Positions 33,779 through 43,900 of a DNA stretch of 64,000 nucleotides are shown piece after piece. The stretch's first letter is position 1, and each line of letters starts with the position of its first letter. The position numbers were made by a program, and so were the translations under genes. This stretch comes from Edaphochlamys debaryana (lineage: Eukaryota; Chlorophyta; Chlorophyceae; Chlamydomonadales). The notes below the pieces were generated by a model. It did not search any database. It saw nothing but the letters and a program-made list of their open reading frames with translations, and was not told where the DNA came from. Location of the stretch: NCBI GenBank assembly GCA_016858145.1, contig JAEHOE010000011.1:930001-994000 (forward strand), read 5' to 3'.

Positions 33779-36700
33779 ATGGGCAGAGTAGCAGCAACGA
33801 CGCTGACCCCTCTGCTGCTCCTTTCGCTGTTGGCGGTCCAAGCCGGGGGCCATGGCCAGTATAGCACGCTGGGCGACCTGCTGCACTGGTACACACGCTT
33901 CGCACAGACACACTCGTCTGTTCTGAGGTGGGACAGCCCCGACGAGACTCGCGGCTTACTGGGTTTGATAGGATCCGCGGGCAGCCGGCCCAGCGCCGCG
34001 ACCGCGTGCTGTTGTGACCCCGTCCGACCGGGCTGCTGCTGCAGGTTCGAGGAGCTTAAGGAGCCGGGCTTTGAGCAGTCTCCCTCGCTGCCTGTCGCGA
34101 CCTTTACCAACACGAGCGGTGAGCCTTTGGGTGCCGCGCCGCTCCTTCCCGCACCCAGCTGCCGGCGCACGCCAGACCCCCCCCCCCGAAACCCACCTCG
34201 CAACCAACCTGGCGTGCACGCCCTAGGTCACCCCAAGCCCTGGGTCACTCGCTCAATCCCATACACAACAACCGCTCTCGCCCTCTACCCCCAACCCCAA
34301 CCCAACCCACCCCCCTGGTCACCCGCCACCGCCCTCGCAGTCTCCCAGTCCGGCAAGGCCCTGGCGGTGCTCGTGTTCGGAGAGCACGCCCGCGAGCTCA
34401 TCACGTGCGAGGTGAGCGCCGGGCAAAGGCTCGAGACGGGCCGAGCCCCTACGGCTGCGACCCCTCCACTCAGGGGCCCTTCCGCCCGCCAGTCGTGCCC
34501 GCGCGCCTCCCCCCCCCTCCCCTTCCCCCTCCCCTTCCCCCTCCCCTTCCCCCTCCCCTTCCCCTTCCCCCTCTCCCTAACCCGACCTCCACCTGCCGAA
34601 CACCCGCCCGCCCGCCCGCCTCCCGCCATCCCCCACTCCCGCCTGCCGCCCAGGTGGGGCTGTGGCTCTCGCGCGTGCTCGTGGGCGACACCGCGGAGCT
34701 GTTTGCGTGGAAGGAGTGGGCCGAGGCCTTCCAGCCCCTGGGGGTGGCGCCCGAGGCGGTGGCGGGCACCGTGGCGCAGTGGGTGCGGCGCATCCTGGAC
34801 GGCCTTGTGGTCAAGGTGGGGGGGGAGGGGGAGGGAGGGGTGTTTGGGGGGAGGGGAAGAGGAAGGAAGGGAGGGGAAGGGGAGGGAAGGGGATGCGAGG
34901 GGAGGGGGAGGGGCGGGGTGGGACGAGGGGGGAGGGGAGGGGTGAGAGGACTCACACAGGCAAGAGTGATGGTCAAGCCGGTGGTCAAGCGTTGGGAGCA
35001 TTCGGGGCAGGGGGTTGACCAGGGTTGCTGCTGAGTCGGATCGCTGCTGACTCAGACGGACGGGCCGGCGGAGGGAGTACGAACGAAGCGCTGTCGGCCC
35101 CGTGCGGCATGCGAGCGGTGCAGCTGCCTCGCGCATAACGCCGGGCGGCTGGTGGTCAGGCGGGAGTTGGTCTGGGCCGTCAGAGACACGCGAGCACCCA
35201 TAGCTGGTTCAAGTAAGCCCTCTTCGCTCCTGGCCACGCGTTTCCTCCCCGCTGCTGCCCACCCTCTTCTACCCTCCCCCCCCCCAGCTGCTCCCGGTGG
35301 AGAACGTGGACGGGCGGCAGGCGTGGGAGGGCGGCAACCTGTGCCTGCGCAAGACCGCCCGGGGGGTGGACCTGAACCGCAACTACAAGTTCGCGTTCGC
35401 CCACGAGGTGGTTGGTGTGGGGGGTGGAGGGGGGGGTGGGGGCGGGTGTGCTGGAAGGCGGTGGTTGGAGTGGGGGCGGGTTGGACGGTACGTTAGTCAC
35501 CGAGGGGTGCTGTGCCGAAGTGGGACTGTGCGCGGTCGGGGCGTTGTGGCGGGCGTGGTGTATCGGGCGCCGTCAACCCTACCACCCACCCGCGCCCTCG
35601 TTAACCTCACCCTCCACCCTCCATCTTTTCCCCCCTTCCCCCCCAGCCCACGCACAGCGACATGTACGGCGGCCCCCACGCCTTCAGCGAGCCCCAGAGC
35701 CGCCTCATCACGCGCCTGGCCCTGGGCGGGGGCAAGGGGGCGGGCCCTGTGGCCAAGGCCTACGTCAACGTGCACAGCGGGGAGTGGGCGGTGTACAGCG
35801 GCTGGGACAGCAAGGCGGCTGTGGGGCCGGGCATGCCGGTGAGGGGGCGGGCGGGGAGAGCGGGTTGGGGAGGGGGAAAGGGGGGCTGGGGAAGGGTCAC
35901 GGGGGAGGGACAGGGGGCAAGAGAGGAGGGGTTTGGAGGGTGCGTGCGGGTCCGGAAGGCGGGTGGCGGTCTGGTGAGCAAGGTGGCCGCGACAAGGCCT
36001 GGCAGGCGCTGCACGGCCCGGCGGGTGGGTAATGTTCCATCACCCTGCCCCCGCCCAGGACTCCCTGCCCCTGATGCCCTCCTCCCTCGTCCCTCCCCTC
36101 TGCCTCCCTGCCCCAGGCTGACCTGGACGATCTGCTCCAGAAGTCGGGTAAGATCTGCAACTGCCAGGCCGGGCCCGCGGGCGCCGTCTCCAACTACCTG
36201 GCGTACGGCACGGGCATGGACTTCATGTACACGCAGGTGCGTCGGTTGGCAGTTGGAGGTTTGGTTGCCTTCGATTGGTCGTTGCTAAGGGGTGTGTGTG
36301 GCTGCGGGGCCTGTCGGCACCACCACCCTTGGCCCGCCGCCCTAGCGAGCCAGCTCGCCTGACGCGTGTCATGCCGTACCAAGCCCGCCCTCGTCAACTG
36401 TACCGCCGCAGCTGGGCGTGCCGTACGCCCTGACGTACGAGGTGTACGGCGGAGACGGCGCCGGCCTGCTGCGCAACGGTGAGCGCGCGGGCAAGGGGAT
36501 GGCCTTGTGCCTGACTGGCCGAGACCTGTCGGCATCAAGGCTACTGGGTAGCAGGCACCGGCCAAGGCAGTACGTCCATGACCTATTGGTAGTGTGTCTG
36601 ACTGGCTGAGGCCCGTCGGCAAGAAGGCCACTGGGTAGCAATCACCGGCCCGGTCACTCCACCTGGCCGTGTATCAGCCCAGTGCGACAGCGTCAGGGTG

Positions 36701-39498
36701 TGCAGCTCAGCTCGGCGCGTGCCCCGCCTGCGCCATTGTCCCTGACGATGTGGGTCGGGGTGGCAGCGGCGAGACGCGGGGTGCCGAGGGCCTCGGCCGC
36801 CGCGGCCCTCCTCGCACCTCCATGGTGGTAGTGGTGGCGGGGTGCCGGGCGCCTCACCTGCCGTGGCCCTCCCTGCTTCCTGCTCCTCCGCTGCAGGCCG
36901 CACCAACGCCGCGCTGGGGTCGTGGACGTACGCGGAGGACCCGGGGATCGCCAAGGCGCTGCCCAAGCCGGAGGAGCTCTTCCCCGCCCAGGTGCGGCCG
37001 GCAGGGGACGCAGGGGGCGTGGGTGCATACATGGGGCGAGGGCGTGAGGCGGGCCTCGGGGGAGAAGTGGGAGCGGCTGCGCCAAGCCCGCGGCCTGATG
37101 GGTGGGGGCCGGATGGAGAGGGTGCGTGCAGAAGGACCCTGCGCGTGATGGCCCCAGTGCCTTGGGCCAGACGATGAGGCCCCCGCTGGGGCAATGTCGC
37201 CCAGCTCACCTGATACACGCTGCACCCGGCCGGTGCCCCTCCGCCACCGCCACCAGGAGGCACGCCACCACCGGCCACACCACGCAGTGCCCCGCCCCAC
37301 ACACCACCGCCCCCAGGTCGGGCACGTGATGCCGGCGTTTTAACAGAAGCGACCCCCTGACCCCGGCGGACCCCGCCGTCATGTGCCCAACCGCCTGCCC
37401 TGAGCCTCCACTCCCAACCTAGCTTGCAACCGCATCCAACCGCCACCGTACAATGCCACACGCTTCCGCACCACCCACTCCCGCCCCAAACACCACCCAC
37501 ATTCCCACCTACCCATCCCTACCCATCCCAACCCCATCCCCCTTTTCCTCCCGCCCCTCCTCCCCCACACACCCCAGGTCGGACACCACCACCTGTCAGA
37601 GCACCAGCACCACCAGAAGCACCGCAAGGCCGCGCAGGACCACCTGGAGCGCCTGTTCGAGAAGGCACGCTCAGCACGCTCCGCACGCCGCGCAGCATGG
37701 GAGCAGCAGGCGGCGGCGGACGAGCTGGCGGCGGGGGACTCGTCCGCGGCCGTGGAGGGCGCGGCGGGGCTGCGGCGCCGGCGCGCGTCGGGCCTGCGGC
37801 GGATGTACGGGCAGCGGCGCGCGGCGGGGGAGCGCGGGCGGGGCCTGATCGGGGCCGAGGAGGAGGCGGCGCGGCACAGGCTGGACCGCGGGGAGGAGGA
37901 GGCGGGCTCGGACTGGCAAGTGGAGGATCGGTACGAGGAGTCGTACGACGAGTCGTACGAGTACGAGGAGCACGTGGATCAGGAGCTGTCTGACCTGGAG
38001 CAGCAGGAGCGGGCGGCGGAGGCGACGTGGGAGGCGCAGTCGCAGTCGCGGTCGCGGTCGGGGGCCGAGGCCGCTGCCGAGGCGGAGGCGCAACAGCTGG
38101 AGGAGGAGGGGGAGGAGGGCTATGATGAGGCCTGGGAGGTGGACGGGGACGAGGCGGGGGCGTGGGAGGAGGGCCTTATTTCGGAGGAGGAGGCGGAGGC
38201 GCAGGAGGAGGCGGCGCTGGAGGCGGAGGCCGTGCGGGACCGCGGCCAGGGGCGAGGCGGGGCGGAGGCCGAGCTCCAGCTGGGGTGGACGGCCGGCGGC
38301 GGCGCGTGGCGGCGGGGCCGCGCGCTGCGGCAGGAGACGGACGGGGGCGTCATCCTCAACATGGTCCGATCCAAGCCCTCGGTGGGTGCGCCTGTGGCTG
38401 TTGCTGCGGCGGGGCGGGGGCAGCTTGTAGCAGGGGTGGGCGGGTGGGGTGTAGCGTGGGTGGGCATCCAAGCCCTCGGCGGGTGCGCGCGGGGGCGTCT
38501 GCGGGTGCTCGGCGGGGGGAAGTGGGGACGGTTTTTGTAGTGTGGATGGAGGCGTGGGGACTCAGGGGACCCTGCATTACCTCCCCTCTTGCAACGCCCG
38601 CCTCCCCGCCCTTGTTCTGCCGCCGTCCGGCAGCCTCCCTGACCCCCTCCTCTCCCCCCCTCTCTCCCCGCCCCGCCCCGCCCCGAAGTACCTACAGCGC
38701 TGCTTCGACACCTTCAACCCGCCGCCCGGCCCCGCCTACCGCACCGCCGTGGCCAAGTGGGTGGTGATGCTTCTCATGACGTTGGACCATGCGGCCGACC
38801 CGGCCAACCCCAAGCCGGTCACTCATTCCCTGGCGGGCACCGTACTGGCGGGCCGCACGCCCGCCGATTACACTTTTGGCGCCGCCGGCGCGGCGGCCAT
38901 CGGCCGGCGGCTGGCGGAGCAGGCCGCCGAGATGGCGGCAGCCGCCGGCGGGGCGGAGGGCGTGCGGAGGCGAGAAGCCTCTGAGACCGTGGGGGTTGAG
39001 GAGCCGGGCGTCGCCGCAACGGTGACGGCGGCGGAGGGGCGAGGCGGGAGGCAGCTGCGGCAGCAGCAGGCGGAGCGGTTGGGGTCGGTACCGATCCGCG
39101 GGCTCAGCCGAAGCCTGCTGGGGCTAGGGGGGCAAGCCCGCAGGGGCAGCGGCGGGGCCGAGACCGAGGCCGCGCGGCGAGCTCTGCTGCAGGACCAAGC
39201 GGACGGGATCCCGGGATTCGGGATCTCGGACCAGCAGGATGACGACTACGGCAACACGCAACAGTCGATCGCGGGCCTGGAGGACGAGATCGAGATGCGG
39301 ATCCAGGAGGTCCTGCAGGTGGATCCCGTGATCCAGAGGCAGCACAGCGTGGTCGTGTTTTTCGCGCTGTGCTGCTTGTTTGCGGTGTTTGTGCCCTGGT
39401 GGGTGTACGCGACCAGTCCAGGCAAGGCGGTCGTGGCCGGACTGGGCGTGGCGGGGCGGCGGACTCGGTCGGCGGGCCGCCTCGCAACCCTGGGGTGA
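33779..39498 (+). CDS. M14 zinc carboxypeptidase with signal peptide, charged insert and C-terminal membrane anchor
   Basis: Metallocarboxypeptidase that removes C-terminal residues. ATG 33779 begins a signal peptide (LTPLLLLSLLAVQAGG). Catalytic parts in order: GEHARELIT with zinc ligands His (34385) and Glu (34394); the substrate-binding LLPVENVDGRQAW and GVDLNRNYKF (35290-35395); zinc His in YVNVHSGEW (35760-35790); SNYLAYGTGMDFMYTQ (36190-36235); and the catalytic Glu in YALTYEVYG (36439). The last M14 segment, LQRCFDTFNPPPGPAY with a following Trp, lies only at about 38690-38760. Between them an exon (37580-38380) adds roughly 265 residues rich in Arg, Glu and Ala. After the domain comes a disordered tail, then one membrane segment (VVVFFALCCLFAVFVPWWVY, about 39350) and a short basic end. 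It resembles the plant M14 family that has a terminal CFxxFNP motif. Likely a type I membrane carboxypeptidase of the secretory route. Confidence 0.88.
34515..34575 (+). repeat. (CCCCTTCCCCCT)n polypyrimidine repeat
   Basis: About five 12-13 bp CCCCTTCCCCCTC units lie in the intron of the carboxypeptidase gene downstream of the HxxE exon. Confidence 0.7.
36511..36650 (+). repeat. Two diverged tandem copies of a 53-bp unit, 87-bp period
   Basis: 36511-36563 and 36598-36650 both begin CTGACTGGC and share CTGGGTAGCA and CACCGGCC at matching offsets. Both lie in the carboxypeptidase intron after the catalytic Glu exon. Confidence 0.6.
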
Positions 39499-40961
39499 GG
39501 TGGCTTCATTTGAACAAAGGCTTGGCCTAGGTGCTCGTTGGTGAAGCTGGGTGCATTGTCGATAAACCAGGTGGGGAGGAGGGTGCAGGGCTTACAGGTT
39601 AGCGCATCGGTGCTGCACTGTTGTAGATCTTGCTGCTGACACTGACTAGAGAGGATGCATGGGTCCTGCGGGATTCGCAAGGCCAGGGGCGAGGGTGTGG
39701 TCATGCGCTGGAGGCCCATCTATCGCCCAAGGTCGTCGCGTGGCCGGGACTTTGCCGCATGGTGTGTGCAGCTGAGACATCGCCATGCATGCAAGTCGCT
39801 TTACTTTGACGATGTGGTGGCAAGGGGCAGTGTTCGCGAACGGGCTTCGGCTGCTGAGAGTCCGTTTGCCTTTAGTTACTAGTCACACCTGAACGCAGCA
39901 AGGCCCGGTGCCCTGGCTGTATAGAGTAGCAAGGCGTCGCCACCGCGGCGGCTGAAGTTAGAGGCTCGACGGCGTGAAGCTGCGAACTAGGATCGAGGAT
40001 GCTTAGCTGCAAGGTGTCCAACCCGAAAGGGTTTGGGCCGTGGGACTGAGGGGTGTGTTGGGCGGCTTTGGGCGGCGTTATTGAGATGCCCAGCTAGAGG
40101 ACGTTCGACATAAGTCAGGTGAGGTGGGGACGTGGATCCCTCATGTTCTGTCGTCACGCCGAAATAGGTGTGAACATGTAAGGTAGCTTTAGCTTTAATG
40201 TGGCAGAGCTCAGGGTGACCTCGGTGCCCCCCTGCCCTCCCCGGTCCCTCAGTGAGACAGCCGGGAAAGTAAGCTATGGAGCCTGGGAGAGCACGTGATG
40301 ATGAGCAGTCCTTGCCGCCGTGGCTGACTAAGTGTTCAGCAGTTCAAGGCGGGAAAGCCCTGGAGCAGAAGCCATGCTGCGGTTGGCTTCAGGCGTCCGT
40401 CGGCGGCACGGTTCCGGGATGAACCGCGGGCGAGACCATAGCGGTCCGGAGGACCGTGACGGCCTGGCACCTCTCCGTGGCCGTCATGCGGGGCACTGCT
40501 TGGGAGCGCCCGTGTGAGTGAGGCGGAAAACCACACGCCATTACGACATATACGACATCCATGAAACCTCTCTTTTTGCCCAGCTGCTCAACCATAGTCG
40601 ACGCGTCAGCCAAAGAAACCAAGCGAGCAGAAGCGAAGACGCAACAAAGCCGAAACATTCGTCCCGTCGTAACATAACGTGCCGAGCAGCCGCTGCGTGG
40701 TACTCTTAGCTGTTCAACGTAAGTTGACAACAGTGACAGCGGTTGCGTCGTCAACAAGAGCAGTGCTTCCAGCGCACATCCCATCCAGCCTGCGCGCGCC
40801 GTGCGCAAGCGAGCGGTTGCGCCTTCAGCCTGCATCACAGACGACATGTACAGCTGGACAGCGCCACAGGCGTAAGCTGCGGCGGCGGAACAAGCTGTAT
40901 GTGATGCCGATGCCCAAAGTGGGCACGCACGCCGCTGCAAGCCAACGTCCTCGGGTATGTG
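39499..40961. other. 3' UTR of the M14 gene and promoter region of the receptor kinase
   Basis: No supported gene. The first 680 bp, up to the TGTAA signal at 40177, is best read as the carboxypeptidase 3' UTR. The remainder should hold the receptor kinase promoter. Confidence 0.5.
40177..40181 (+). terminator. TGTAA poly(A) signal of the M14 gene
   Basis: First clear TGTAA after the stop at 39498, about 680 bp downstream, a common 3' UTR length in these algae. Confidence 0.5.
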
Positions 40962-43900
40962 ATGAGGCTTCGCAGATGGTGCTGTGGTGCTGTGGCTCAA
41001 AATCCGCGAGAACTTCGTCCCTGCCAAATTCTGCCTGTATGTACAGGGGCCGTGCCGACTTCTCCCCTCTTTCCCCGCCCGCAGGCGCGATCATGGTTTC
41101 CCCGACACGCACTTCTCGTGATAATCGCGGCAGTGCTGATGAAGCTGTGTGGAACCGCCCTTGCCCAACCGGCTGACCAGGCCAGACAGCCCCAGCTGCC
41201 GCCGGCTCCTGCCCCCCTCACCCCCCTCGCACGTGAGACCCTGCCCGACGGCCGCACTGCCGTACGGGTCAGCACCGGTACGGGCATTGCCGCCGGCTTT
41301 GCGGATCCAGCTGTCGACGTCATACTCGTTCTGGATGACGTCAGCCTTGCGGAGTCGGACTGGGCGGCGTTTGACCTACCGGTGCACCTGGGCCGCCGCA
41401 ACGTCACGCTCCAAGGAGCGAGACCAGATGTTCTCGACTGGGTGGTTATCGACTTCCAATATCAGGACAGCAGGGCAAGTATCTGGGTCCGTCTGAGAGA
41501 CTGTGGATAGAGAGGGGGTGGCATGCTACAGGGGACTTGGAGCAGGGGCCGCGAGCTAGGCGTGTGCAGGGGTGGCGGGGAAAGGCAAGGGGCGGGGGCG
41601 GCGGGCAAGGAGCGGGAGTGGGGTGCGGCAGGCCGGGGCCGGGGCCTGCAGGAGCCCCCAAATGAGAATTCCCAAGCCCTTATCTTGCTGGAGCTCATTG
41701 TGGGCTCCGCGGGCCTGAGGCATACGCACCGACCCGTGAGTAGCTACTTCTCTTGGACCGCAGATCCTTATTGAGCCCGGATTCGCCTTCATCACTCAGC
41801 ACATCGTCATCCGTAATGGCCGCTGGTCGCCGCACTTTGTGGTAGGGTTTTGGGGGCCAGGGCCGATGAGCTCTCCTGTAAGACTGCAAGCTTGTGTTAG
41901 CGGTACCCGCTGTGAGCAGCTACGTGTCTGTGGGATGGATGGGGGGTTGGCCAAGGTGCGGAATTCTGACCCCAAGTTATATGTAGCTTCCCCCCGCCCA
42001 CTCCCCCGCACATCCCCAGTTCATGGGCTGGGATCTGATTGCGCCCCAGCCTCTACCCGGCCCCGGAGAGCCCTGGCCAATCGTGCTGCTAAACCACACC
42101 GCCATCCACCAGCGTGAGCCGCCGGGACGGGTGTGCATGACACGAGCGGATTCCAGCATCCTGGTCACACTGTAACTTGGCATGGTTTGGGCACACCTGT
42201 GCTGCAGTGTATTCAGGCATCCTTGCGTAACGGCCCAAACCAAGTAATCAACTCTAGTTTGACAACGCCCGGCTGCCCCAGGCACGTGCCTGCCCGAGAG
42301 CGTCGGTCAGGGGTCCTACAGCACCATCCCCCGGCCCCCGGGGCTGGGGTCGGGCATCCAGGTGTGTGCCATACGTACCGTACCGTACGTACGGCAGGCC
42401 CAGGGCACGCAAACCTCTTCAACACGGAAACTGCTGCCGTTTGGATGAATTTCCTAGGGCACCTCAGAACCCTTCCTTGCTTAAGTTGCTTTCCCTTCCC
42501 TCCCTCTACCCAGACCGCAAGTTCCTTTTTGCCCCAGCCCGGCTGCACCTCTGACCCATGGGCTCGCCCTATGCAGCGGTGCTGGCCTGAGGTGGGAGGA
42601 GCGGGGACCCGCCGTTGGAGGAAGGGTGTGACCGCGTGGGGAGCAGGGCGTGATGTTTGCTGTACCGGTACGGGCACTGGCGCTGGCAAATGTGGGGCTG
42701 AAGAATGCTGCAGTGAACCGGCAAATGGGAGGACCTGTGGGATCCTGGCCCACCCGACAAAAGGACGGAGCCCGGCGTCTGCGGTGTTGTAGGCCTCCCA
42801 TGTCGCTCTCCCCTGTACCATGGCTCCTGCTCCGCATACATGCAGCTTGGAATCTACCATGAGATTGCAACCTATGGCTTCCATCCCGATGAGTTCCAGC
42901 GTGCTCAGTCCTCCGGCTACTGGTTCTGGCTGCTCGAGGTGATCCATCTGGTGAGCTCACGAGCGCTGTGCGGGGGCACGCACCCGCGACTGCTGCCCCA
43001 GGCCACATCTGCACTGAACCCAGTCCAGCCTTGGCGACACTGTGGTTGCAGCAACGGGCTCTGTTGCTATGTGGGTGCATCTTGGTGACTTCTTGGTGAC
43101 TGCAGCTTGGTGACTGCTTGGCACGCACCCAGGGCGGCCTATTTGAAATTACGTTGCTGATGCCCTACCGATTTTACAATTGCTGAAGCCCTGCCGATCG
43201 CGTGCCCCCATGCATGCTGCCCTCCAGTGCGACACGGTCATGACTGACGAGTGCGTGGCGAGCGCGGGGCCACTCGGGTGCTGGAAGCGCATGTTCCCCA
43301 ACGTGGGTACGGCGTGCAGTACATGTACGGCACGTGCTGTACGGCAACGGGCTGTTGCTGAGGGACGAGTTAGGGGCGAGCCCGTCAGCTGCTCCGTCGG
43401 TGCGCATGACCTGGCGCTCTTGCCTTTCCTCCCCATTCCGCGCAGGCGCAGACCACCTATACCAACGCCACGCCGCCCGCGCCGCCGGCACTGTCAGCAC
43501 CCTTCCTGGGCCGAAGGGCCTCACCGCCCGCTGCCCTGATGGCAGGAGCTGGCGTCACACCCGAGGGCAGCACGGAGGACGGGGGCAGCTCGTCGGCAAC
43601 GCTGGCGGCGGCGCTGGGCGGCGCTCTGGGAGGTGCGAGGCACGGCGGGTCGGTGACTGGCGGGGGAGTTTCAGTTTCTGGCTTAGCTCCCCTCTTAGCT
43701 TATTTTTTGCAAACAATGCGGTCTCTGCCCTTTCGCGGCTTTGCCTGCTTGCGTCAGGTGCGGCGCTGCTTGCGGCGTTGGCGGCCGTGGCTGTGCTATT
43801 GGTCCGGCGGCGAGGAGGGTTGAGTGCAGAAACAACAGGCGCCAAGACGGCGGCGGACGGCGAGGATGGCTACGACAGGTGGGTGGCCCCGGCCCCTCCT

